From Verrucomicrobiales bacterium (GTDB lineage Bacteria > Verrucomicrobiota > Verrucomicrobiia > Verrucomicrobiales > DEV007), in assembly GCA_016795505.1 (NCBI GenBank), contig JAEUHH010000027.1:1-43263 (forward strand): a DNA stretch of 43,263 bases, in the 5' to 3' direction. A model generated the notes under the pieces. It searched no databases and was not told the origin of the DNA. It worked only from the letters and a program-made list of their open reading frames with translations. The stretch's first letter is position 1. Every line of letters starts with the position of its first letter. Shown here piece by piece: positions 9,207 to 17,960 of this stretch. The position numbers were made by a program, and so were the translations under genes.

Positions 9207-10160
9207 TCACCGCCACTTCAGCTCCGCCGGCTTGCCATGCTCCGGATGGGCCGGGTCGAGGGCGCGCAGCTCCAGCGTCATGCCGCCGGCCCCGACGGTG
9301 GCGCGCACCCAGCCGTTGGGCCGGGCGTTGTTGAAGACATAGGCGGTCGGCGGGAGGTTCACCTGATGGGCTCCCTTGGCATCGACGGCCATCTTCCAGT
9401 CGTGGCTGTGCCCATAGATGTAAGCCTTCGCACAGGCGTGGCGGTCGAGCAGTTTCAGGAAGGGATCGCTGTCCACCAGGCCGGAGATCTTGATCTTCTG
9501 GTCGCCGGGGATCACATCCTCGCGGAAGACCTGCGGGTAGTGGTGCCCGATCAGCAGCGCCGGTTTGGCGGCGTGGGCGGCGAGATACTGGTCGAGCCAG
9601 GCGAGCTGGGCCTTGCCGAATTCGCCTTCGACCTTGTTCACGTAGCGCAGCGAGTCGAGGAAGATCCAGTTCGCGTGGCGACCCTCCACCACGCTGACAT
9701 GCTTGCCATCGACCGGCGGCGCGTCGGGCCGGTGATCGGAAAAAGCGGCCAGGAAACTCACCCGGTCGTCGTGGTTGCCCATCGTCATGTGAATCGGCAG
9801 GCCGGCCTCGCGGAGCGGCGCCAGCAGGGTGGCGAGTTGTCCGTAGTCGCCCGGCTGGCCGTCGTCGAAGGCGCAGTCGCCGTCGATCAGCACCCCGTCG
9901 AGGCGATCCTTCTCCGCCAGCACCTCGGCGACCACGCGCTTCAGGTGATCCGTCACATTCACCCCCTGACGGGTGACAAAAGCCGGGTCGGCCGCGATGT
10001 GCGTGTCGGAGAGCAGCGCCCAGCGCTCCGGCGCGTCGGCTTCGGCGGCGGAGAGCGAGAGCCGCGTCGACTTCAGGCACAGCGCGCCCGCCACGAAGGC
10101 GGACCCGCGGAGAAATTGGCGGCGGCTGACGGCGGTGGTGGGAGGCAGGTGCAGAGGCAT
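9207..10160 (-). CDS. Tat-exported metallophosphoesterase
   Basis: 317 residues from ATG 10160. A twin-arginine signal lies at the N terminus (SRRQFLRG then a hydrophobic stretch), so the protein is exported folded with its metals bound. The calcineurin-like phosphoesterase motifs appear in order: LLSDTHIAAD, LIDGDCAFDDG, TMGNHDDR, IGHHYP and GHSHDW, providing the usual two-metal ligands. The substrate cannot be told from sequence; phosphodiesters or phosphomonoesters are possible. The frame is open further upstream, but the Tat signal fixes the start. It lies 83 bases upstream of cdsA on the same strand. Confidence 0.9.
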   Translation of the reverse strand: MPLHLPPTTAVSRRQFLRGSAFVAGALCLKSTRLSLSAAEADAPERWALLSDTHIAADPAFVTRQGVNVTDHLKRVVAEVLAEKDRLDGVLIDGDCAFDDGQPGDYGQLATLLAPLREAGLPIHMTMGNHDDRVSFLAAFSDHRPDAPPVDGKHVSVVEGRHANWIFLDSLRYVNKVEGEFGKAQLAWLDQYLAAHAAKPALLIGHHYPQVFREDVIPGDQKIKISGLVDSDPFLKLLDRHACAKAYIYGHSHDWKMAVDAKGAHQVNLPPTAYVFNNARPNGWVRATVGAGGMTLELRALDPAHPEHGKPAELKWR

Positions 10161-10268
10161 GGCGGCAGAGCGAATTCCCGCCACTGTGACGGGAAACCCC
10201 CAGCCTGTCGAGCCCAAAGCCAGCCCCGCTCGGCCGACTGCGCCATCTCCAAGAGAGGCCGAGTTTCC

Positions 10269-10312
10269 GATCAAACAGGGTCTCATTGGCGATCGAACAG
10301 GGTCTGATCGAA
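10269..10312 (+). repeat. Paired 22-bp ACAGGGT repeat, locus 1
   Basis: Two adjacent 22-bp units begin GATCAAACAGGGTCTC (10269) and GATCGAACAGGGTCTG (10291). The ACAGGGT cores start at 10275 and 10297, exactly 22 bases apart. It lies between divergent genes. The same pair structure recurs near 16809, 30488, 36700 and 42875. Confidence 0.85.
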
Positions 10313-10330
10313 AACCCGCGGGTGAGTTTA

Positions 10331-10485
10331 GGATTTAGAGCTTAGGATTTCGGATTTCCGCCGCCAGGCGGCGATCCATTTCCTCTCAATGACAGAAGCA
10401 CCGTTTCGAACCTTCCCCGATTTTTGGACATTCGAATTTGTTTCGGATTTAGAGCTTAGGATTTCGGATTTCCGCCGCCAGGCGG
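10331..10485 (+). repeat. 41-bp direct repeat, two copies
   Basis: Identical 41-bp copies lie at 10331-10371 and 10445-10485. Each begins GGATTTAGAGCTTAGGATTT and ends in the hairpin-forming CCGCCGCCAGGCGG. The first part has a 7-base rhythm (TTAGGAT, TTAGAGC, TTAGGAT, TTCGGAT), like the heptanucleotide arrays elsewhere in the window. With the 22-bp pair, this fills the intergenic gap 10161-10539; no gene was seen there. Confidence 0.85.
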
Positions 10486-10539
10486 TTTGGCGCGTATCCG
10501 CTCTAGTCGCGGGCGCGGCGGCTGGTGCATGGTCCGGTC

Positions 10540-11598
10540 ATGCCCGATCCTGCTGCCGTCGATCCCGTCTCTGTCGTCGTCCTGACCGATGCCGGAGGGG
10601 CGCATCTGGACGCCTATTTTGAGGCGCTGGGCACGCTGGGCGAGATCGGGCAGGTGCTGCTGTGCGACCCGAGCGGGGAATCGGTGGCGCTGGCGCGGAA
10701 GGCGCTGGGGGCGAAGCTGGCGGCGGTGTACGAGCGGCCGGCGGATGTCTTTGCCAAGGAAAAACCGGACCTGGCGGTGATCAGCGTCGAGGCCGTGCAG
10801 GGACCGCCGCTGATCGAGACGGCGCTGCGGGCGGGCTGTCATGTCTTTGCCGAAAAGCCGGCCTGCCTCCGCGCGGCGGACTTCGAGCCGCTGGTGCGGC
10901 TGGCGGAGAGCCAGTCGCGGCACCTCATGCTGGCGCTGGCGAACCGCATCACGCCGGCGGTGCGGGAGGCGCGGCGGCTGATCGGGGCGGGCACCTTTGG
11001 GCGGCTGTATGGGATCGAGCTGCATCTGGTGGCCGACCAGACCCGTCTCACGCGGCCGGCGTATCAGCAGAGTTGGTTCGCCGACCGCGCGCGTGCCGGG
11101 GGTGGGCATCTGGCGTGGCTGGGGATTCACTGGCTCGACCTGGCGATGCACCTGACGGGCCAGTCGGTGAGCGAGGTGGCGGGTTTCACCGGCATCGTGG
11201 GCGGCCAGCCGCTGCGGGCGGAGGATGCGGCGGTGGTGGCGATGAAATTCTCGGGCGGGATGCTCGGCACGCTGACGTCGGCTTACTTTCTCGATAAGGG
11301 CTACCAGTCGCACCTGAAACTTTGGGGGGAGAAAGGCTGGCTGGAATACACCGAGTGGCTGGAGGGTGCGCGGAACCCCCGGCCGCTGCGCTATCAGGTG
11401 GCGGGCAGCGATCCCGTCGAGCCGGAGGTGCCGATGGAGCCGAAGGGCTACACGCCGGCCATCCGCGAAGCCGCGCTGGCGGCGGCGGGGCGCGGACAGC
11501 CCTTCATCACCGCCGCGGAGGGCCTGCGGGTGCTGCGGACGGTCTTCGGTCTCTATGAGGCGGCCGAAAATGGGCGGACGGTCCGGGTGGCCTCGTGA
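10540..11598 (+). CDS. Gfo/Idh/MocA-family oxidoreductase
   Basis: 352 residues from the ATG at 10540; an ATG 15 bases upstream is an alternative. The N-terminal Rossmann domain starts VSVVVLTDAGGAHLDAYFEA, with a less canonical glycine loop than usual. The family landmark EKPACL follows at about residue 107-112, and the C-terminal alpha/beta domain carries GGHLAWLGIHWLDLAMHLTG, whose His residues correspond to the catalytic region. Members oxidise or rearrange sugars and cyclitols with NAD(P). It lies 76 bases upstream of the large heme-binding protein gene on the same strand; in PVC bacteria such pairs are commonly linked to carbohydrate breakdown. Substrate unknown. Confidence 0.88.
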   Translation: MPDPAAVDPVSVVVLTDAGGAHLDAYFEALGTLGEIGQVLLCDPSGESVALARKALGAKLAAVYERPADVFAKEKPDLAVISVEAVQGPPLIETALRAGCHVFAEKPACLRAADFEPLVRLAESQSRHLMLALANRITPAVREARRLIGAGTFGRLYGIELHLVADQTRLTRPAYQQSWFADRARAGGGHLAWLGIHWLDLAMHLTGQSVSEVAGFTGIVGGQPLRAEDAAVVAMKFSGGMLGTLTSAYFLDKGYQSHLKLWGEKGWLEYTEWLEGARNPRPLRYQVAGSDPVEPEVPMEPKGYTPAIREAALAAAGRGQPFITAAEGLRVLRTVFGLYEAAENGRTVRVAS

Positions 11599-11674
11599 CG
11601 GGGCCGCGCTCCGGCGTGGATGCGCCCGGCGCAGGCTTGCCAGCGGGACGGGATCGGTGGCACACTCCGACCCG

Positions 11675-14600
11675 ATGAGCATTCCCCGCAATCTTCTTTT
11701 CTCCGCCCTGCTGCTGGCCGGTCCCGCCGGTCTCGCGCAATCAGTCCCCGCGGTGTCGTGGCAGACGATCCGGCTCGACGGGACGTTCTACGCGGAAGGC
11801 GCCGGCTACGGCGACCTCGATGGCGACGGCGCGGTCGATCTGGTGTCGGGTCCGTGGATCTACTACGGCCCGGACTTTTCACCGGAGCGCCGATCAGCCT
11901 TTTACGAGCCGAAGCCGTACAACATCGTCGGCTACTCGGACAACTTCTTCGCCTACACCCGCGACTTCGATGCCGACGGCGATCTGGACATCCTCGTCCT
12001 CGGCTTTCCCGGCAAGGATGCCTCGTGGTTCGAGAATCCGGGGCGGGAAACGCTGCGGAGTGGTCCCTGGGCGCGCCACCGGGTGCTGGAGCCGGTGGAC
12101 AACGAGTCGCCGCTCTTTGCCGACCTGACCGGCGACGGCCGGCCGGAGATCGTCTGCTCGCAGAATGGCGTCTTCGGCTTTGCTGGTCCGGACGGGGCCG
12201 ATCCCCGGCAGCCGTGGGCCTTCCGTCCCATCACGCCGCCGCAGTCGACGGGCGCGAAGTTTACTCACGGGCTGGGCATTGGCGACGTGAACGGCGACGG
12301 GCGGCCGGATCTGCTGGAAAAGAATGCCTGGTGGGAGCAGCCGGCCTCGCTGGAGGGGAATCCATTGTGGAAGCGGCATCTCTTCGCCTTCTCGGGTCCG
12401 GGCGGGGCGCAGATGTTCGCCGACGATCTCGATGGCGACGGGGATCAGGACATCGTCACCAGTCTGGCGGCGCACGGCCACGGACTGGCCTGGTATGAGC
12501 AGGTGGAGCGCGACGGGAAAAAGGGATTCGAGCGGCGTCTTATCATGGGCGCCACGCCGCAGGAGAACCCGCACGGGGTGGCCTTTTCCCAGCCCCATGC
12601 CGTGGCCCTGGTCGATATCGACGGCGACGGGGTGAAGGACATCGTGACCGGCAAGCGCTACTGGGCGCACAACGGCCGCGATGCCGGGGAGCGCGAGCCG
12701 GCGGTGCTCTACTGGTTCAAGACGGTGCGGGAAAAGCGGGGAGACAGGGTTGTCCTGGAGTTCCTACCCTGTCTGATCGACAACGACTCCGGCGTGGGCA
12801 CCGACGTGACGGTCGGCGATGTGAATGGCGACGGTCTGCCCGACGTGCTGGTCGCCAACAAGAAGGGCACCTTTGTCCATCTGCAAAAGCGGGACGGCAC
12901 CCCGGCGACCGCGGCGCCCCGGCGTCCGGTCCGCAAGCCCTTTGCCGAGACCGGACTGACCGCCGCCGAGGCGGTGCAGCAGATGTCGCTGACCGAGGGC
13001 TTTCGCGCCCGCGTCATCGCCGCCGAGCCCGACGTGACCCAGCCGATCGCCATGGCCATCGACGAGCGGGGCCGGCTCTGGGTGGCCGAGGCCCATGCCT
13101 ACCCGATCCGGCAGCCGGAGGGCGAGGGTCGGGACCGGCTGCTGATCTTCGCCGACGAGGATGGCGATGGCAGCTATGAAACACGGAAGGTGTTCGCCGA
13201 TGACCTGAACCTCGTCAGCGGCCTCGAGGTCGGCTTTGGCGGCGTCTGGGTGGGGGCGGCGCCCCACCTGCTGTTCATCCCCGATGCCGACCGGGACGAT
13301 GTGCCGGACGGCGAGCCGCAGGTGCTGCTGGATGGCTGGGGCTATCAGGACACCCACGAGACGCTGAACTCCTTCGTCTGGGGACCGGACGGCTGGCTCT
13401 ACGGCTGTCACGGCGTCTTCACGCACAGCAAGGTGGGCAAACCGGGCACCCCGGAGGCCGATCGCGTGCCGCTGAATGCCGGCGTGTGGCGCTACCATCC
13501 GGTGCGGCACCGCTTTGAAGTGTTCGCCCACGGGACCAGCAATCCGTGGGGGCTGGACTTCGACGAGCAGGGCGAGGCCTACGTGACGGCCTGCGTCATC
13601 CCGCACCTCTTCCACATGCTGCCGGGCGGGCGCTACCACCGGCAGGGCGGGCAGCATTTCAATCCCCATACCTACGACGACATCAAGACCATCGCCGATC
13701 ATGCCCACTATGCTGGCAACATCCGCGACCATGCCCACTGGGGCCACACGCCCACCGCTCCGACCGACACTCTGACGATGGGTGGCGGCCATGCCCACTG
13801 CGGCCTGGTCATCTATCAGGGCGATCAATTCCCGGCTGAGTTTCGCGGGCAATTGATCTTCACCAATCTCCACGGCCACGGCCTGATCAGCGATTTCACG
13901 GTGCCGCACGGCAGCGGCCGGATCGGTCGACACGGGCCGGATTTCCTCCACACCAACGACCGCTGGGCCATGCCGATCGACATCCAGGTCACCCCCGATG
14001 GCGGACTGGTGATGATCGACTGGTACGACCAGCAGAACTGCCACCGCCGCGATGCCGAGCTGTGGGACCGGACCAACGGGCGGATCTATGCGATCGAGTA
14101 CGGCGAGCCGCAGCGGAAAAAGGCGCCCGACCTGTCCGCCGCGACCGACGACGATCTGGTGGCGGCCCTGTTTTCCCGAAACGACTGGGAGGCCACGCTG
14201 TCCCGCCGCGTGTTGCAGGAGCGCGCCGCGTCGGAAAAGCTCGGCGCGGAGACCGTGGCGGCGCTGATCGACCGGTCCCGGTCCGCCGACCAGCCGCTCC
14301 GGGCCCTGTGGGCGCTGCTGGCGATCGACCGGGCCGACGAGGCGGCGGTGACGAGCTGGACGCAGCACGCCGACGAGTCGGTGCGCGCCTGGGCGGTGCG
14401 GGCGATCGACGGGACCAGTGCGGCCCTGAACGCGGTCGCGACCGGATTGGCACCGGCCGAGGCCTCGCCGGTGGTGCGGCGCGAGCTGGCTTCGCTGCTC
14501 CAGCGGCTGCCCTCTGCGGCGCGCTGGGATCTCGCCGCCGCGCTGCTGGCGCGAGGCGAGGATGCCACCGATCACAATATCCCGCTGCTGCTCTGGTACG

Positions 14601-16270
14601 GCGTCGAGCCGCTGGTGCCGGAGGCGCCGGAGCGCGCGCTGACGCTGGCGGGCGCGGCGAAGATCCCCTTGGTGCGGCAGTTCATCTACCGCCGCCTCGC
14701 CCACGAGGACGCCGGGCGCGAGTCGCTGCTGACGCAGGCGGCTCGCGGGGGAAATGCCGTCGAGATGCTCACCGCCATCGACACCGTGCTGCAGGACCGC
14801 GCCTCCGCGCCGATGCCGCAGGCCTGGGAGGCCGCGTTCACCGCCCTGGCGGCATCGAAAGACGCCGCGGTGGCGCCGATGCTGGAGCGGCTGGCGACGA
14901 AGTTCGGCGACCGCCGCATGCTGCCGCGCTACCGCGAGACGCTGGCCGACGACCGGGCCGATCCGGCAGTGCGGGAAAACGCCCTCGCCTCCCTCGTCGC
15001 GGCCAAGGACGCCGAGTCCGTGCCGGTGCTCCAGCAACTGGCCGGCGGCGCGCCGTCTCCGCTGCGGGCGCGGGCGATCCGGGCGCTGGGGGCCTTCACC
15101 CATGACGCCACGCCCGAGGTGCTGCTCGGCGTCTTCGACCGTCTGAGTCCGGCCGAGAAAGCCGACGCCGCCTCCGTGCTGGCGTCGAATGCCGGTTACG
15201 CCCGGTCCCTGCTCGCGGCCCTGGCTGGCGGCCGCGTGCCGCGCGGGGCGATCTCGGCTTTCACCGCCCGCCAGATCCGCGCCCTGGGCGACGAGGCCCT
15301 GAATGCCTCGCTGGAACAGCATTGGGGCAAGGTGACCGACTCGTCGGACGCGAAAAAGGCCGAGCTGGAGCGCTACCGCAAGCTGCTCACCCCGGACTTC
15401 CTCGCCAAAGCCGACCTCGGAAATGGCCGGGCCTTGTACAATCAGACCTGCTACGCCTGCCACACCCTTTTCGGCGAGGGCAACGCGATCGGCCCGGACA
15501 TCACCGGCGGCAACCGGCAGGACCTCGAGTTTCTGCTCGAAAACATCCTCGATCCCAGCTCCGTGGTGGGGGGGGACTATCAGCTCACCCTGTTCACGAT
15601 GAAGGATGGCCGGGTCGTGTCCGGCATGCCGCGCGGGGACAATGAGAATGCGGTGCGGGTGGCCCTGCTCGGTGCCGAGGAGCAATTGCTGCCCAAGGCC
15701 GACATCGCCAAGCGCGAGACCGTGCCGGTGTCCATGATGCCCGAGGGCATCCTCGCGCCGCTGAAGGACGCCCAGGTCCGCGACCTCATCGCCTATCTCC
15801 AGAGCCCCACCCAGGTCCGCCTGGCGATGCCGGGTGAGATCCTTTTCGAGGGCGAGTCGCTGAAGGTGGTCAAGTCCACCGGCAACGCCCGTCCCCAGGC
15901 CATGGGCGGCTTCAAGGCGGGGAAATGGAGCGGCGACACGCACCTGTGGTGGGTCGATGCCAAGCCCGGCGACGAGTTGGTGCTGGAGTTCGAAGTGCCG
16001 TCCGACGGCGTTTACGCCCTCGCCACCGCCCTCACCAAAGCCCGCGACTACGGCATCGTGACCCTGTCGCTCGACGGCGCCAAGCCGCTGCTGGAGACCT
16101 ACGACCTGTATCATCCCGACCAGGTGGTCGACACCGGCGAGCTGAGCCTCGGCGAGCATCCCCTGACCGCCGGCCGGCACACCCTGAATGTGAAGATCAC
16201 CGGCGCCAACCCCGCCGCCGTGCGGCGTCACATGGTCGGCATCGATTACCTGCGTTTGCTCAAGAAATGA
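11675..16270 (+). CDS. PVC-type heme-binding CxxCH protein with VCBS, propeller and HEAT modules
   Basis: 1531 residues with a signal peptide (1-22), so periplasmic or membrane-associated. Residues of about 40-400 carry FG-GAP/VCBS repeats with calcium-binding-like DGDGAVD, DADGDLD and DLDGDGDQD loops. A PVC-type dehydrogenase-like beta-propeller follows at about 430-800 (GFRARVIAAEP, then RGRLWVAEAHAYP). HEAT-like helical repeats fill about 830-1230. The single heme-c site CYACH is at 1259-1263, in the planctomycete-type cytochrome module with GPDITGGNRQD. A galactose-binding-like domain closes the protein. Start chosen at the signal peptide. It is probably an electron-transfer or sugar-oxidising envelope protein; substrate unknown. 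VCBS plus propeller plus heme in one chain is an unusually large architecture. Confidence 0.9.
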   Translation: MSIPRNLLFSALLLAGPAGLAQSVPAVSWQTIRLDGTFYAEGAGYGDLDGDGAVDLVSGPWIYYGPDFSPERRSAFYEPKPYNIVGYSDNFFAYTRDFDADGDLDILVLGFPGKDASWFENPGRETLRSGPWARHRVLEPVDNESPLFADLTGDGRPEIVCSQNGVFGFAGPDGADPRQPWAFRPITPPQSTGAKFTHGLGIGDVNGDGRPDLLEKNAWWEQPASLEGNPLWKRHLFAFSGPGGAQMFADDLDGDGDQDIVTSLAAHGHGLAWYEQVERDGKKGFERRLIMGATPQENPHGVAFSQPHAVALVDIDGDGVKDIVTGKRYWAHNGRDAGEREPAVLYWFKTVREKRGDRVVLEFLPCLIDNDSGVGTDVTVGDVNGDGLPDVLVANKKGTFVHLQKRDGTPATAAPRRPVRKPFAETGLTAAEAVQQMSLTEGFRARVIAAEPDVTQPIAMAIDERGRLWVAEAHAYPIRQPEGEGRDRLLIFADEDGDGSYETRKVFADDLNLVSGLEVGFGGVWVGAAPHLLFIPDADRDDVPDGEPQVLLDGWGYQDTHETLNSFVWGPDGWLYGCHGVFTHSKVGKPGTPEADRVPLNAGVWRYHPVRHRFEVFAHGTSNPWGLDFDEQGEAYVTACVIPHLFHMLPGGRYHRQGGQHFNPHTYDDIKTIADHAHYAGNIRDHAHWGHTPTAPTDTLTMGGGHAHCGLVIYQGDQFPAEFRGQLIFTNLHGHGLISDFTVPHGSGRIGRHGPDFLHTNDRWAMPIDIQVTPDGGLVMIDWYDQQNCHRRDAELWDRTNGRIYAIEYGEPQRKKAPDLSAATDDDLVAALFSRNDWEATLSRRVLQERAASEKLGAETVAALIDRSRSADQPLRALWALLAIDRADEAAVTSWTQHADESVRAWAVRAIDGTSAALNAVATGLAPAEASPVVRRELASLLQRLPSAARWDLAAALLARGEDATDHNIPLLLWYGVEPLVPEAPERALTLAGAAKIPLVRQFIYRRLAHEDAGRESLLTQAARGGNAVEMLTAIDTVLQDRASAPMPQAWEAAFTALAASKDAAVAPMLERLATKFGDRRMLPRYRETLADDRADPAVRENALASLVAAKDAESVPVLQQLAGGAPSPLRARAIRALGAFTHDATPEVLLGVFDRLSPAEKADAASVLASNAGYARSLLAALAGGRVPRGAISAFTARQIRALGDEALNASLEQHWGKVTDSSDAKKAELERYRKLLTPDFLAKADLGNGRALYNQTCYACHTLFGEGNAIGPDITGGNRQDLEFLLENILDPSSVVGGDYQLTLFTMKDGRVVSGMPRGDNENAVRVALLGAEEQLLPKADIAKRETVPVSMMPEGILAPLKDAQVRDLIAYLQSPTQVRLAMPGEILFEGESLKVVKSTGNARPQAMGGFKAGKWSGDTHLWWVDAKPGDELVLEFEVPSDGVYALATALTKARDYGIVTLSLDGAKPLLETYDLYHPDQVVDTGELSLGEHPLTAGRHTLNVKITGANPAAVRRHMVGIDYLRLLKK
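12743..12773. repeat. Inverted GACAGGGT motif inside a coding sequence
   Basis: GACAGGGT (12743-12750) and ACCCTGTC (12766-12773) form a perfect 8-bp inverted repeat with a 15-base loop, inside the heme-binding protein gene. Extended leftwards on the minus strand, the right arm reads GATCAGACAGGGTA, identical over 14 bases to the second unit of the 22-bp pair at 16831. Confidence 0.5.
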
Positions 16271-16311
16271 GCCTCGTGGGCTGTGCTCGTGGGAGTGGGG
16301 GAGGGGAGCCT

Positions 16312-16764
16312 TCAGCGGCGGAGCGCTTGGATCAGTTCATCCAGTTTGTTTAGCACATCCTGCATCTGGCTGGGGCTGTAGCTGCTGTCGGCGGTCTGCC
16401 CCAGCGGCAGGACGCCATTGGAGTTGTTGCTGGTGCCACTGATGGCCAGCGCGAGTTGGGCCAGTGTCACTTCACCGGGTGGCCCTTGGGCACCCTGGGG
16501 ACCGGGGCCGCCTTCCGGTCCGGTTGGTCCCGTTTGGCCATCCTGACCTCGGGGCAGGGCAAAGGTGAAATACAGCGTCCCGTCGGTGTAGCTCACCGAT
16601 GCGGTGGCCGGATCGCCCGGCGGCAGGGTGCCGACGCTGGTGACCTGCGCATTGGTGACCGTGGCGATGAGGTCGATGAGTGCCTTCAGGCTGTTCAGTT
16701 GGTCCCGCATCACTGCCGATGAATTGGGCGAGTTTGGGGCGGGGAGCGAGGGATCGAAGGGCAT
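16312..16764 (-). CDS. Short collagen-like protein
   Basis: 150 residues. Residues of about 77-95 form a Gly-X-Y run (GQDGQTGPTGPEGGPGPQG), the triple-helix repeat of bacterial collagen-like proteins. The N-terminal part resembles phage or surface tail-type connectors, and the C-terminal helix (MQDVLNKLDELIQALRR) could trimerise by coiled coil. No signal peptide is seen. It faces the same way as the hypothetical gene at 16907, separated from it by a 22-bp repeat pair and a perfect palindrome. A structural or surface role is likely but unproven. Confidence 0.75.
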   Translation of the reverse strand: MPFDPSLPAPNSPNSSAVMRDQLNSLKALIDLIATVTNAQVTSVGTLPPGDPATASVSYTDGTLYFTFALPRGQDGQTGPTGPEGGPGPQGAQGPPGEVTLAQLALAISGTSNNSNGVLPLGQTADSSYSPSQMQDVLNKLDELIQALRR

Positions 16765-16808
16765 GACTGGGAGGCCTTTCCAGAAAGGGGGGGGTGAGGG
16801 CGAGGTCT

Positions 16809-16852
16809 GATCAAACAGGGTTGGTCCGCTGATCAGACAGGGTATGACCTCC
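16809..16852 (+). repeat. Paired 22-bp ACAGGGT repeat, locus 2
   Basis: Units begin GATCAAACAGGGTTGG (16809) and GATCAGACAGGGTATG (16831), with cores 22 bases apart. The second unit runs into the palindrome starting at 16846. Confidence 0.85.
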
Positions 16853-16878
16853 GATCGTACCCGGTACGATCGGAGGTC
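16846..16878. repeat. Perfect 33-base palindrome
   Basis: GACCTCCGATCGTACC is followed by one C and its exact reverse complement, giving 16-bp arms. The arm start GACCTCCGA matches the core of the 21-bp array at the left end of the window. It lies between two minus-strand genes and could act as a transcript hairpin or a protein-binding site. Confidence 0.9.
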
Positions 16879-16906
16879 CCTGTCGGAGATAGTCGCAGGG
16901 TCGGTC

Positions 16907-17608
16907 TCAGGGGCTCACCGTGACGGAGGCGACCGGCGTCCAGGGGCCATTCGGCGTGCCTTTGTCCCAAAAGCGCATCCGGTATTCCCGCACCTCCGGC
17001 GTGCCTGCGACCAGCAGCGGGCGCTCGTCCAGATAGGGACTCTCCGTGTCGATGGCCAGCAGTTCCCAGACACCGGTCGCCCCGCGGCGGCTTTCGATGT
17101 ACACGCCCATGTGGCCGTATTTGAAAAAGGCGAGCCGCACGCACTGGCAGCCGGTGCCCTGTTCCAGAGTGGTAGTGAACTTGGGCTGGTCCTTGGGGGT
17201 CTCCTCCGGCCCGATCACCCCGAGGTCCGCGCCGATGATCTCATTGTAGCCATCGGCTGTCTTGATCCGCGCCACGACGCCGAAGATCCGGGTCAGGATG
17301 CCGGGCAGCGCTGCGGTGACCCCGGACGGCAGGGCGGGCGGGACGAATGTCGGCAGTACGATGGCGGTCGATCCCGTGCCCTCCAGCACATCCTCCACCG
17401 CGTCCGTGGTGCTCGGGCTGAAGGCTCGCACGGCAGACAGCCAGGTCAGGAGGACGTAGACACCCCATCCGGCATCGTTCACCGTGGCGGCGATCTCCGC
17501 CGGCGTCTGGCTCAGAGCGGTGCCATGGATGGGCATTTTCAGGCGATAGTTCTCCAGCCACGCGGCCTGTTCGCTGAGGCGGCTGGGATAGTAGTTTTGT
17601 CTTTTCAT
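16907..17608 (-). CDS. Conserved hypothetical protein, MKRQNYYPSR-type
   Basis: 233 residues from ATG 17608. The opening MKRQNYYPSRLSEQAAWLEN resembles a group of verrucomicrobial hypothetical proteins of about this size, which guided the start choice. No catalytic motif is recognised. The C-terminal part (about 150-233) looks like a beta-sandwich or fibronectin-like segment ending in WTPVASVTVSP. The frame stays open upstream: an ATG at 17710 would add a Trp/Asp/Pro-rich leader (MNWDEGTWDTGYWDDG), and beyond that lies the 21-bp repeat array. The leader may be a real alternative N terminus. Its neighbour is the collagen-like gene on the same strand. Confidence 0.7.
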   Translation of the reverse strand: MKRQNYYPSRLSEQAAWLENYRLKMPIHGTALSQTPAEIAATVNDAGWGVYVLLTWLSAVRAFSPSTTDAVEDVLEGTGSTAIVLPTFVPPALPSGVTAALPGILTRIFGVVARIKTADGYNEIIGADLGVIGPEETPKDQPKFTTTLEQGTGCQCVRLAFFKYGHMGVYIESRRGATGVWELLAIDTESPYLDERPLLVAGTPEVREYRMRFWDKGTPNGPWTPVASVTVSP

Positions 17609-17746
17609 GGTGTTTTTGCGTTTTGGTTGGTCCAAATGGGTGGGTGGCGGTGGCGGGACCGGGCCGTCGTCCCAGTAACCGGTGTCCCAGGTGCCTTCGT
17701 CCCAGTTCATGGCTGTTGGGAAATCAGGGTGAGCGGTTTCGGCTCC

Positions 17747-17960
17747 GCGCCATCCATGGAACACCCCGCGCCGTCCATGGAGCACCCCGCGCCGTCCATG
17801 GAAGACCCCGCGCCGTCGATGGAAGACCCCGCGCCGTCCATGGAACACCCCGCGCCGTCGATGGAACACCCCGCGCCGTCGATGGAACACCCCGCGCCGT
17901 CCATGGAACACCCCGCGCCGTCCATGGAAGACCCCGCGCCGTCCATGGAAGACCCCGGAC
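17747..17960. repeat. 21-bp tandem array, 10 copies
   Basis: Ten units with the core CCATGGAACACCCCGCGCCGT, varying mainly between CCATGG/CGATGG and AACACC/AAGACC. The period of 21 keeps every frame without stops, so long open frames arise on both strands by construction. It is followed by two copies of CGGACGAAATGGGG 23 bases apart. The rest of the gap to 18172 contains nothing I can assign. Confidence 0.92.

Noticed and set aside
12764-16231. 1155-residue open frame on the minus strand
   Set aside because: It is the antisense shadow of the heme-binding protein gene; it is rich in His/Arg/Gly with no domain, while the plus strand has clear motifs throughout.
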